From: JBOHHM01 sp050725495
GTDB lineage: Bacteria; Pseudomonadota; Gammaproteobacteria; Burkholderiales; Burkholderiaceae_C
DNA length: 12,499 bases
Assembly: GCA_050725495.1 (NCBI GenBank)
Contig: JBOHHM010000058.1
Coordinates: forward strand, 1 to 12,499
Direction: 5' to 3'
Part shown: in pieces, positions 1 through 8,846 of the stretch
How the letters are laid out: each line of letters begins with the position of its first letter
Numbering within the stretch: the first letter of the stretch is position 1
Notes under the pieces: model-generated
What the model saw: only the letters and a program-made list of their open reading frames with translations
What the model was told of the DNA's origin: nothing
Database searches by the model: none
Position numbers and translations under genes: made by a program

Positions 1-2075
<2,075 letters not shown>

Positions 2076-2099
2076 GGCTTGTTCTCCAGACTGCTGTTC

Positions 2100-2130
2100 A
2101 GCTTGGGTTGTGCCACCGGTTTTCAAGGGG
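2100..2130 (-). promoter_or_regulatory. Putative sigma-32 (RpoH) heat-shock promoter of clpB
   Basis: Read on the minus strand, CCCCTTGAAA (2130-2121) contains an exact match to the RpoH -35 box CTTGAAA. After 13 nt comes CCCAAGCT (2107-2100), a partial match to the -10 box CCCCATNT. This spacing is in the usual range for RpoH promoters. The predicted start at about 2093 gives a leader of about 18 nt that contains the GGAG ribosome site (2087-2084). clpB is a classic RpoH target, so location and motif agree. No sigma-70-like pair was seen in the gap. Confidence 0.7.
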
Positions 2131-2178
2131 CTGCGCGGCCGCCCGACGCCTGCGCTGCGCCTGTTTTCTTGCGCCAGA

Positions 2179-2652
2179 TCAAGCGTTGCTGGACCGGATG
2201 CCCCATTTGGCCAGCGCCGCATCGTCGCTCACGCGCGCATCGACCCAGCGCGCGCCTTCGGGCGTCTGCTCTTTTTTCCAGAACGGAGCCTGGGTCTTGA
2301 GGTAGTCCATGAGGAACTCGCAGGCCTGGAAGGCCTCGCCGCGGTGCGCCGAGGTCACGGCCACCATCACGATCTGGTCCAGCGGCTGCAGCAGGCCGAC
2401 GCGGTGGATCACGCGGGCCGCGTAGATGTCGAAGCGCTCGATGGCCTCGTCGATCATGGCCTCGATGGCTTTTTCGGTCATGCCGGGGTAATGCTCGAGC
2501 TCCATCGAGCTGATCGGGCTTCCATCATTGCGATCTCGTACCGTACCGATGAAGCTGCAGACGGCGCCCACGCGCTTGTCCTGAGCGCGCAGGGCGGCGA
2601 TCTCGTCGTCGAGCTTGAAGTCGGCGGTCTGAATCGAGACGCGGGCAGCCAT
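2179..2652 (-). CDS. moaE: Molybdopterin synthase catalytic (large) subunit MoaE
   Basis: MoaE pairs with MoaD in a heterotetramer that adds two sulfurs to cyclic pyranopterin monophosphate to make molybdopterin. The 157-residue product has the usual length (about 150). Family motifs are present: FIGTVRD (34-40), LEHYPGM (52-58), HRVGLL (83-88) and YLKTQAPFWKKE (117-128). The two catalytic lysines correspond to Lys119 and Lys126, the same numbers as in E. coli MoaE. The start at 2652 is supported by GGAGG at 2665-2661, 8 nt upstream. That site is formed by the codons for the terminal Gly-Gly of MoaD. Only 4 bases separate the moaD stop from this start, so translation is probably coupled. It is the last gene of the molybdenum cofactor cluster. 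Confidence 0.97.
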   Translation of the reverse strand: MAARVSIQTADFKLDDEIAALRAQDKRVGAVCSFIGTVRDRNDGSPISSMELEHYPGMTEKAIEAMIDEAIERFDIYAARVIHRVGLLQPLDQIVMVAVTSAHRGEAFQACEFLMDYLKTQAPFWKKEQTPEGARWVDARVSDDAALAKWGIRSSNA

Positions 2653-2656
2653 GGCC

Positions 2657-2908
2657 TCAGCCTCCGGTTACAGGGGGGAAGAAGGCCACCTCGGCGCCTT
2701 CGGTCAGCGCAGCCGTTTCGTCGCTCATGTGCTGGTTGAGCGCCACGCGTACCGCCTTGCCGCGCGCGAGGCTCTCGGCATGGGCGCCACCGCGCGCGAT
2801 CAGTTCGTCGCGCAGCGCCCACAGGCTGGTGGCCGAAGTCTCCAGCGACTCGACGCCCTGGCCTATGGCTTCTCGAATCGAGGCGAAATAGCGGACCGTG
2901 ACCTTCAT
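2657..2908 (-). CDS. moaD: Molybdopterin synthase sulfur-carrier (small) subunit MoaD
   Basis: MoaD is a ubiquitin-fold sulfur carrier. Its C-terminal glycine is adenylated by MoeB, converted to a thiocarboxylate, and donates sulfur inside the MoaE active site. The 83-residue product begins MKVTVRYFASIREAIG, typical of the family, and ends FFPPVTGG, so the required terminal Gly-Gly (82-83) is intact. The same frame is open further upstream, but that part is only an out-of-frame reading of moeA. The start at 2908 overlaps the moeA stop (ATGA) and has GGAG 8 nt upstream at 2920-2917. Neighbours on both sides belong to the same pathway. No moeB or moaA/moaC is in the window, so the activating enzyme must be encoded elsewhere. 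Confidence 0.96.
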   Translation of the reverse strand: MKVTVRYFASIREAIGQGVESLETSATSLWALRDELIARGGAHAESLARGKAVRVALNQHMSDETAALTEGAEVAFFPPVTGG

Positions 2909-4131
2909 GCGAGCAGCTCCGCAAACGGGATGAATTGAACCGTGTCGCCGAACACGATGGTTTGGCCCGGCGGGTTGTCGACCACGCCGTCGCCCCAGAC
3001 GGCCGAGGTCAGCACGCCCGAGCTCTGGTTGACAAACAGGTCGAGCCCGCCGGCCGCATTGCGCCGCACGCGCAGGAATTCGCGGCGTTTCTCGGCGCGG
3101 GCCCAGATGAAATGGGCAGGAAGCGCTATGGATTTGGGAGCAAGCCGGGTCGCGCCCTGCAGCTTCAGCAGAAAGGGGCGCACCAGCAACACAAAGGTGA
3201 TGAAGCTCGACACCGGGTTGCCCGGCAGACCGATGAAGTGTGACGCCCCGACCCTGCCGTAGGCAAACGGCTTGCCCGGCTTGATCGCGATCTGCCACAG
3301 GCTGAGCGAGCCGAGCGCCTGCACGGCCGGCTTGATGTGATCTTCCTCGCCGACCGAGACGCCGCCGCTGGTGAGGATCAGGTCATGCTGCTCGCTGGCT
3401 TGGCGCAGCGCGGCCAACGTGGCCTCGCGCTGGTCGGGCACGATGCCCAGGTCCGTCACCTCGCAACCCAGGCGCTGCAGCAGGGCGCGCAGGAAGAAGC
3501 GGTTGGAGTTGTAAATGGCGCCGGGCCTCATCTGCTCAGGCGCGACCTCGCCGGGCATCACCAGTTCGTCGCCGGTGGAAAACAGCGCGACCCGCGGGCG
3601 GCGCGCCACCTGCAGCCGGTCCATGCCGATACTGGCTGCCAGCCCCAGCGCCGCCGGCGTGAGGCGCTCTCCTTTTGAGAGCACCACGGTGTCGCGGCTG
3701 ACATCCTCGCCGGCGCGGCGTATCCACTGCCCCGGGCTCGGCACGGCCTTGATGCGGACCTCGGCGTCGCTGCCGTCCACGTCTTCCTGCATCACCACCG
3801 CATCGGCGCCGGGGGGAATCGGCGCGCCAGTGAAGATGCGCGCGGCGCTGCCGGCTTCGAGCGCCCGGCCCGACGATCCGGCCGGGATCCGCTGCGTGAC
3901 CTTGAGCACCATGCCGCCCTCGGCGATATCGGCACAGCGCACGGCGTAGCCGTCCATGGAACTGTTGTCCTGCGGCGGCACCTGCAGCGCGGACACCACG
4001 TCGGCGGCCAGCACGCGGCCATCGGCGTCGAAGGTGGAGACGGACTCCGGGCCGGCCAGCGGGGCGGCCTGGCCCAGCAGTTCGGCCAGGGCGTCGTCCA
4101 GCGACTTCAGGGGAGCGCGGGGAGCGTTCAT
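2905..4131 (-). CDS. moeA: Molybdopterin molybdenumtransferase MoeA
   Basis: MoeA inserts molybdate into adenylated molybdopterin to give the molybdenum cofactor. The 408-residue length fits the family (411 in E. coli). Motifs seen: DNSSMDGYAV (55-64), IFTGAPIPPGADAVV (99-113), FSTGDEL (184-190), TSGGVSVGEEDHIK (254-267), KPGKPFAYG (284-292) and GLPGNPVSSFITF (301-313). The GGVSVGEED segment and Asp60 of SSMDGYA match the active-site cleft region described for E. coli MoeA. The start overlaps the stop of mobB by 4 bases (ATGA, 4128-4131), and there is no strong Shine-Dalgarno upstream, so its translation probably depends on ribosomes leaving mobB. It overlaps moaD in the same way at its other end. 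Confidence 0.97.
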   Translation of the reverse strand: MNAPRAPLKSLDDALAELLGQAAPLAGPESVSTFDADGRVLAADVVSALQVPPQDNSSMDGYAVRCADIAEGGMVLKVTQRIPAGSSGRALEAGSAARIFTGAPIPPGADAVVMQEDVDGSDAEVRIKAVPSPGQWIRRAGEDVSRDTVVLSKGERLTPAALGLAASIGMDRLQVARRPRVALFSTGDELVMPGEVAPEQMRPGAIYNSNRFFLRALLQRLGCEVTDLGIVPDQREATLAALRQASEQHDLILTSGGVSVGEEDHIKPAVQALGSLSLWQIAIKPGKPFAYGRVGASHFIGLPGNPVSSFITFVLLVRPFLLKLQGATRLAPKSIALPAHFIWARAEKRREFLRVRRNAAGGLDLFVNQSSGVLTSAVWGDGVVDNPPGQTIVFGDTVQFIPFAELLA

Positions 4132-4661
4132 GCAAGCATCTCGGGGAGGTAGTCGAAGCGGTCCTGATTGTCGATCAGCCAGGCCGCCACGGCATCGGCC
4201 TGGTTCAAATCCAGCACCGGGCGCAGGGTGGACTCGGGCAACTGGTCGGGCGAGTCGGTGGCGATAGCGACGATGAGGTCGTCGTCGGGGTAGCGGGCCG
4301 GCTTGTGGGTCGCCGCGCGCCAGACTTCGATCTTGGGCAGGTCGCTGTCCTTGAAACCCTCGACCAGCACCCAGTCCACGCCTTCATACAGCTCGGCGAT
4401 CAGCTGGTGCACCGACAGCTGGGCCGGCCGCTCGAACTCGCGCATCAGCGCCAGCCGCTGGCTGGAAGCGACCACGACCTCGAAGGCGCCGGCTTCGCGG
4501 TGGCGCCAGGTGTCCTTGCCGGGGTGATCGATGTCGAACCTGTGATGCGCATGCTTGACCACCGAGACGCGCAGGCCGCGAGCTTTCAGCGCGGGGATCA
4601 GGCGCTCGACCAGCGTGGTCTTGCCGGAGCCCGAGTAACCCGCAAAGCCCACGACCTTCAT
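4128..4661 (-). CDS. mobB: Molybdopterin-guanine dinucleotide biosynthesis adapter MobB
   Basis: MobB is a P-loop GTP-binding protein that helps MobA attach GMP to molybdenum cofactor to make the bis-MGD form used by DMSO-reductase-type enzymes. The 177-residue product starts MKVVGFAGYSGSGKTT with Walker A at 8-16. It continues with DHPGKDTWRHREAGA (45-59) and DWVLVEGFKDSDLPKIEV (96-113), both typical of MobB. Start choice: the P-loop falls within the first 16 residues, as in the family, and there is no upstream alternative because the thrC stop and a repeat lie just behind. No clear Shine-Dalgarno is visible (the leader reads GTGGCGGCCGC). It is first of four overlapping or abutting molybdenum cofactor genes; mobA is not in the window. 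Confidence 0.95.
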   Translation of the reverse strand: MKVVGFAGYSGSGKTTLVERLIPALKARGLRVSVVKHAHHRFDIDHPGKDTWRHREAGAFEVVVASSQRLALMREFERPAQLSVHQLIAELYEGVDWVLVEGFKDSDLPKIEVWRAATHKPARYPDDDLIVAIATDSPDQLPESTLRPVLDLNQADAVAAWLIDNQDRFDYLPEMLA

Positions 4662-4672
4662 GCGGCCGCCAC

Positions 4673-4718
4673 GCTTCTATTTTGATAGCACTCTACGGCC
4701 AAAGTACAAGGGCTAGAG
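4673..4718 (-). repeat. Short Comamonadaceae-type interspersed repeat / stem-loop at the end of thrC
   Basis: Read on the minus strand, the segment begins CTCTAGCCCTTGTACTTT, continues GGCCGTAGAG, and ends GCTATCAAAATAGAAGC. It contains the inverted pair CTCTA (4718-4714) / TAGAG (4695-4691) and a small palindrome CTAT-CAAA-ATAG inside 4689-4673. It fills nearly all of the 51-bp gap between thrC and mobB. Its AT-rich GCTATCAAAATAG part stands out from the GC-rich surroundings. From memory, similar GCTATCAAAATAG-type units with an adjoining stem-loop recur between genes in Comamonadaceae genomes. That family assignment was not checked. The thrC stop codon TAG (4715-4713) lies inside the left arm. 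Confidence 0.55.
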
Positions 4719-6152
4719 CGGATTTTGTTCACAATGTTGGGCAATATAGGCCTGGACGCGCGCCGCATCGGCCTCGATCACGGTGACCCGCCTGGGCAGG
4801 TCTTCGATGCCTTCGAACCGGGCCGGCCGGTCGGGCTCGCGGCCCAGCGCCTCGGTGATGGTGGCCGCGAACTTGATGGGCAGCGCGGTCTCCAGCACGA
4901 TCATGGGCACGGCCGCTCGGCCATGCTCGCGCGCCACTTTCACGCCATCGGCCGTGTGCGTGTCGATCATCACGCCAAAGCGCTGCCAGGTGTCGCGAAT
5001 CGTGGCCAGGCGGTCGGCGTGCGTGCTCTTGCCGCTGGCAAAGCCGTAGCGCTGGGCTGCGTCCCGGAAGGCGGCATCGGCGCTCAGATCAAACTGCCCT
5101 GTCGCCGACAGCTGCGCGCCAAACAGCGCCAGGGTCTTGGCAGCATCGCGGCCCAGCAGGTCGAACATGAAGCGCTCGAAGTTCGAGGCCTTGGAAATGT
5201 CCATCGACGGGCTCGAGGTTTCGTACGTGTCGGCGCTGCCGCGCACGCGGTAGACGCCGGTGCGGAAGAACTCGTCGAGCACGTCGTTCTCGTTGGTCGC
5301 CACCACCAGCTGCTCGATCGGCAGCCCCATGCTGCGCGCCACATGGCCGGCGCAGACATTGCCGAAATTGCCCGAGGGCACGGCGAAGCTGACCCGCTCG
5401 CCGTTCGAGCGCGTGGCCTGGAAGTAGCCGGCAAAGTAGTAGACCACCTGGGCCAGCAGGCGCGCCCAGTTGATCGAGTTGACCGTGCCGATTTTGTACT
5501 GGCGCTTGAAGGCCAGGTCGTTCGAGACCGCCTTAACAATGTCCTGGCAGTCGTCGAACACGCCGTTCACGGCCAGGTTGTGGATGTTGGCGTCCTGCAG
5601 GCTGAACATCTGCGCCTGCTGGAATGCGCTCATGCGCCCGTTCGGGCTCAGCATGAAGACCCGCACGCCCTGCTTGCCACGCATCGCGTACTCGGCCGCG
5701 CTGCCGGTGTCGCCGCTGGTCGCGCCGAGGATGTTGAGCTGCTCACCGCGGCGAGCGAGTTCATACTCGAACAGGTTGCCCAGCAGCTGCATCGCCATGT
5801 CCTTGAAGGCCAGCGTCGGGCCGTTGGACAGGGCTTCGAGGTAGAAGCCGTCTTCGAGTTGCTTGAGCGGCACGATCTCGCGGTTGCCAAAGACCTGCTC
5901 GGTATAGGTCTTGCGGCAAATCGCCTGGAGGTCGGCAGCGGGAATGCCGTCGATGTAGAGCGACAGGACTTCGTACGCCAGCTCGGCATAGCCGGATTGA
6001 GCGTAGATGCGGCGCCACTTCATGAGCGTGGCGTCGTCGACCTGCGGGTAATGCTCGGGCAGGTACAAGCCGCCGTCGGGCGCCAGCCCCTCGAGCAGGA
6101 TTTCGCAGAAGCGTTTGCGGTCGGCATGGCCGCGGGTGGAGAGGTACAGCAT
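4713..6152 (-). CDS. thrC: Threonine synthase
   Basis: ThrC is a PLP enzyme that converts O-phosphohomoserine to threonine, the last step of the pathway. The 479-residue product belongs to the longer class found in proteobacteria and fungi. Motifs seen: the N-terminal LAPDGGLYLPEHYP (23-36); the PLP-lysine segment GPTLAFKDMAMQLLG (Lys117); the phosphate-binding loop GATSGDTGSAA (143-153); and VPSGNFGNVCAGHVA, which matches the cofactor-binding core of fold-type II enzymes. The ATG directly follows the hom stop with no gap (TGA then ATG). A near-perfect Shine-Dalgarno AAGGAGG (6170-6164) lies 11 nt upstream, inside the last codons of hom. The stop codon falls in a short repeat, and the last residues (QHCEQNPL) end at that repeat's edge. 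Confidence 0.97.
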   Translation of the reverse strand: MLYLSTRGHADRKRFCEILLEGLAPDGGLYLPEHYPQVDDATLMKWRRIYAQSGYAELAYEVLSLYIDGIPAADLQAICRKTYTEQVFGNREIVPLKQLEDGFYLEALSNGPTLAFKDMAMQLLGNLFEYELARRGEQLNILGATSGDTGSAAEYAMRGKQGVRVFMLSPNGRMSAFQQAQMFSLQDANIHNLAVNGVFDDCQDIVKAVSNDLAFKRQYKIGTVNSINWARLLAQVVYYFAGYFQATRSNGERVSFAVPSGNFGNVCAGHVARSMGLPIEQLVVATNENDVLDEFFRTGVYRVRGSADTYETSSPSMDISKASNFERFMFDLLGRDAAKTLALFGAQLSATGQFDLSADAAFRDAAQRYGFASGKSTHADRLATIRDTWQRFGVMIDTHTADGVKVAREHGRAAVPMIVLETALPIKFAATITEALGREPDRPARFEGIEDLPRRVTVIEADAARVQAYIAQHCEQNPL

Positions 6153-7487
6153 TCAGTTCAACTCCTCCTTGCGGATCCGCGTGATCGGCGCCAGCACGGT
6201 CGGCAGGGCCTGCATCTGCGCCAGGGCCTCGTTCATCGTGCCTTCGCGCGTGTCGTGCGTGAGGATGATCAAATCGGTCTGCGTCGACCCCTCGCCGCCG
6301 ACTTCGTCGGCTTCGCGCTGCAGCACGGCGTCGATGCTGATGCCGGCTTCGGCCAGCAGACCCGTCACCTTGGCCAACACGCCGGCCTGGTCGGCCACGC
6401 GCAGGCGCAGGTAATAGCTGGTCACGACCTCGCTCATGGGCAGCACGCTCAGGTCGCTCATCGCATCGGGCTGGAAGGCCAGGTGCGGCACGCGATGCGC
6501 CGCATCGGCCGTGTGCAGCCGGGTGATGTCCACCAAGTCGGCGATCACCGCGCTGGCCGTGGGCTCGCTGCCCGCGCCCTTGCCGTAGTACAGCGTGGTG
6601 CCGACGGCATCGCCCTGCACCATGACGGCGTTCATCGCGCCTTCGACATTGGCGATCAGGCGCTTGGCGGGCACCAGGCTCGGATGCACGCGCAGCTCCA
6701 CGCCCTGGATCGTGCGTTTCGTGATGCCCAGCAGCTTGATGCGGTAACCGAGCTGTTCGGCGTACTTGATGTCGACCGCGCCCAGCTTCGTGATGCCTTC
6801 GACATGGGCCTTGTCGAACTGCACGGGGATGCCAAACGCGATCGCGCTCATGATGGTGGCCTTGTGCGCGGCGTCCACGCCCTCGATGTCGAAGGTCGGG
6901 TCGGCCTCGGCGTAGCCCAGGCGCTGCGCCTCCTTGAGCACCACGTCGAAGTCCAGCCCCTTGTCGCGCATCTCGGACAGGATGAAGTTGGTCGTGCCGT
7001 TGATGATGCCGGCGATCCACTGAATGCGGTTGGCCGTAAGCCCCTCGCGCAGCGCCTTGATGATGGGAATGCCGCCGGCCACGGCCGCCTCGAACGCAAC
7101 CATCACGCCCTTGCGGTGGGCTGCCGCGAAGAGTTCGGTGCCATGCACGGCCAGCAGCGCCTTGTTGGCGGTCACCACATGCTTGCCGGCCTCGATCGCT
7201 TCCAGCACCAGTTGCTTGGCAATGCCGTAGCCGCCTATGAGTTCGATCACGATGTCGATGTCGGGGTTGGCGATCACGGCGCGGGCGTCATTGACCACCT
7301 TCACACCCTTGGCACCCAGGCCGTCCACCACGGCCTGGGCGCGCGCCACGTCGAGGTCGGCCACCATGGTGATTTCGATGCCGCGGCCGGCGCGGCGCTT
7401 GATTTCTTCCTGGTTGCGTTGCAGCACGTTGAACGTGCCGCTGCCCACGGTGCCAATGCCCAACAGGCCTACTTGAATTGGTTTCAT
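6153..7487 (-). CDS. hom: Homoserine dehydrogenase (single-domain type with ACT regulatory domain)
   Basis: Hom reduces aspartate semialdehyde to homoserine, the branch to threonine and methionine. The 444-residue protein is a stand-alone enzyme, not fused to aspartokinase as in E. coli ThrA. Domains: an N-terminal Rossmann fold with GLLGIGTVGSG (8-18); the conserved VVTANKALL (104-112); the catalytic domain with AGGI (137-140), INGTTNFIL (162-170) and EGVDAAHK (202-209), where Asp205 and Lys209 correspond to the conserved catalytic pair; and a C-terminal ACT domain (about 355-444, YYLRLRVADQAGVLAKVTGL). The ACT domain suggests feedback inhibition, probably by threonine (inference from the family). 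It lies 46 bp downstream of alaA and abuts thrC, so co-transcription is likely. Its Shine-Dalgarno is weak. Confidence 0.97.
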   Translation of the reverse strand: MKPIQVGLLGIGTVGSGTFNVLQRNQEEIKRRAGRGIEITMVADLDVARAQAVVDGLGAKGVKVVNDARAVIANPDIDIVIELIGGYGIAKQLVLEAIEAGKHVVTANKALLAVHGTELFAAAHRKGVMVAFEAAVAGGIPIIKALREGLTANRIQWIAGIINGTTNFILSEMRDKGLDFDVVLKEAQRLGYAEADPTFDIEGVDAAHKATIMSAIAFGIPVQFDKAHVEGITKLGAVDIKYAEQLGYRIKLLGITKRTIQGVELRVHPSLVPAKRLIANVEGAMNAVMVQGDAVGTTLYYGKGAGSEPTASAVIADLVDITRLHTADAAHRVPHLAFQPDAMSDLSVLPMSEVVTSYYLRLRVADQAGVLAKVTGLLAEAGISIDAVLQREADEVGGEGSTQTDLIILTHDTREGTMNEALAQMQALPTVLAPITRIRKEELN

Positions 7488-7533
7488 CTTGGTTTCAGGG
7501 TCAAAAGTGCTTACAGCTCACACGCCAAGGACG

Positions 7534-8757
7534 TCAGGCGCTACGTTTGCGATAGTGCTCCAGGAATTTCGCGATGCGGCCGATGGCTTCGCGCAAATCG
7601 TCTTCGTGCGGCAGGAACACGATGCGGAAGTGATCGGGCTGGACCCAGTTGAAGCCCGTGCCCTGCACCAGCAGCACCCGGGTTTCCTGCAGCAGTTCGT
7701 CAATGAACTCCTGGTCGTCGGTGATCGGGTAAACCTTGGGGTCCAGCCTGGGGAACATGTACAGCGCGGCATTGGGCTTGACGCAGGTCACGCCGGGGAT
7801 CGCCGTGATCAGCTCGTAGGCCAGATCGCGCTGGCGACGCAGGCGCCCGCCCTCGCCCACCAGGTCGTTGATGCTCTGGTAGCCGCCCAGCGCAGTCTGG
7901 ATCGCCCATTGCCCCGGCACATTGGCGCACAGGCGCATGCTGGAGAGTATGTTCAGGCCTTCGATGTAGTCCTTGGCCAGTTTCTTGTCGCCCGAGACCA
8001 CCAGCCAGCCGGCGCGGTAGCCGCAGGAACGGTAGCTCTTGCTCAGGGAGTTGAAGGTCAAGGTGAGCACATCGTCCGACAGGCTGCCCATGGCCCTGTG
8101 CTTGAAGCCGTCGTACAGCACCTTGTCGTAGACCTCGTCGGCGAAGATCACCAGGCCGTGCTCGCGCGCGATTTGCACGATGGCCTTGAGCAGCTCGTCG
8201 GAGTACAGCGCGCCGGTCGGGTTGTTGGGGTTGATGACGACGATGCCCTTGGTGTTGGGCGTGATCTTGGCCTTGATGTCGTCGAGATTCGGCATCCAGC
8301 CATTGGCCTCGTCGCACAGGTAGTGCACCGGCGTGCCACCCGACAGGCTGACCGCCGCGGTCCACAGCGGGTAGTCGGGCGCCGGCAGCAGCAGTTCGTC
8401 GCCATCGTTGAGCAGCGCGTTAGTGGCCATCACGATCAGCTCGCTGGCGCCATTGCCCAGGTAAATGTCGTCCAGCGCCACCCCCTTGATTCCCTGCTGC
8501 TGGGTGTAATGCATGACCGCCTTGCGCGCCGTGAAGATGCCCTTGCTGTCCGAGTACGCCGCCGCGTTCGGCAGGTTGTGGATCATGTCCTGCTGGATCT
8601 CCTCGGGCGCATCAAAACCGAACACGGCCAGGTTGCCAATGTTGAGCTTGATGATCTTGTGGCCCTCGTCTTCCAGCTGCTTGGCGCGCTCCATGATGGG
8701 GCCGCGGATGTCATAGCAGACGTTGGCGAGCTTGGCGGATTTCTGAACGGTTCTCAA
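7534..8757 (-). CDS. alaA: AlaA-type PLP-dependent alanine aminotransferase
   Basis: The product is a fold-type I aminotransferase that matches E. coli AlaA (YfbQ; glutamate-pyruvate transaminase) as I recall it, almost end to end. Shared landmarks include NVCYDIRGP (12-20), PAPDYPLWTAAVSLS (125-139), INPNNPTGA (175-183, cofactor-binding Asn179), FADEVYDK (205-212, Asp207), NSLSKSYR (236-243, PLP Lys240), SMRLCANVP and DHFRIVFLP (substrate-carboxylate arginine). Length 407 against 405. The start codon is TTG at 8757. It gives the same N-terminal length as E. coli AlaA, GGAGGG lies 3 nt upstream (8766-8761), and the frame closes at a TAA at about 8793 with no ATG, GTG or TTG before it. Its place ahead of hom and thrC suggests a shared transcript. 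A broader amino-donor role or substrate range cannot be excluded. Confidence 0.93.
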   Translation of the reverse strand: MRTVQKSAKLANVCYDIRGPIMERAKQLEDEGHKIIKLNIGNLAVFGFDAPEEIQQDMIHNLPNAAAYSDSKGIFTARKAVMHYTQQQGIKGVALDDIYLGNGASELIVMATNALLNDGDELLLPAPDYPLWTAAVSLSGGTPVHYLCDEANGWMPNLDDIKAKITPNTKGIVVINPNNPTGALYSDELLKAIVQIAREHGLVIFADEVYDKVLYDGFKHRAMGSLSDDVLTLTFNSLSKSYRSCGYRAGWLVVSGDKKLAKDYIEGLNILSSMRLCANVPGQWAIQTALGGYQSINDLVGEGGRLRRQRDLAYELITAIPGVTCVKPNAALYMFPRLDPKVYPITDDQEFIDELLQETRVLLVQGTGFNWVQPDHFRIVFLPHEDDLREAIGRIAKFLEHYRKRSA

Positions 8758-8789
8758 AGTCCCTCCGGGAGCGGTTTGCAGAGGCGAAA

Positions 8790-8797
8790 CTTATAAT
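8790..8797. promoter_or_regulatory. Divergent, overlapping -10 hexamers between alaA and the Mth938-like gene
   Basis: The 89-bp gap between the two divergent starts holds a perfect TATAAT on the plus strand (8792-8797). It overlaps TATAAG on the minus strand (8795-8790). Each would give a plausible leader: about 43 nt for the plus gene and about 25 nt for alaA. No convincing -35 box lies at 15-18 bp on either side, so the calls rest mainly on the -10 hexamers and on the need for promoters in this divergent gap. Confidence 0.4.
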
Positions 8798-8846
8798 TTG
8801 ACCACAGTTCCGCGCGCTTTTAGTGCGGCGCAACAATGAACTCACC

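Noticed and set aside
2657..3298. Extended 213-codon version of MoaD
   Set aside because: The N-terminal 130 residues are an out-of-frame reading of moeA. The MoaD fold starts at the MKVTVRYF methionine at 2908, which also has a Shine-Dalgarno.
4725..7652. A 975-codon open frame on the plus strand opposite thrC and hom
   Set aside because: It is antisense to two clear genes. Its composition (His, Gln, Arg, Val, Gly, Leu rich with no recognisable domain) is typical of a mirror frame in GC-rich DNA.
7488..8846. Threonine/isoleucine-type leader peptide attenuator ahead of the hom-thrC operon
   Set aside because: I looked for runs of Thr codons and a terminator in 8758-8846 and in the alaA-hom gap (7488-7533) and saw none.
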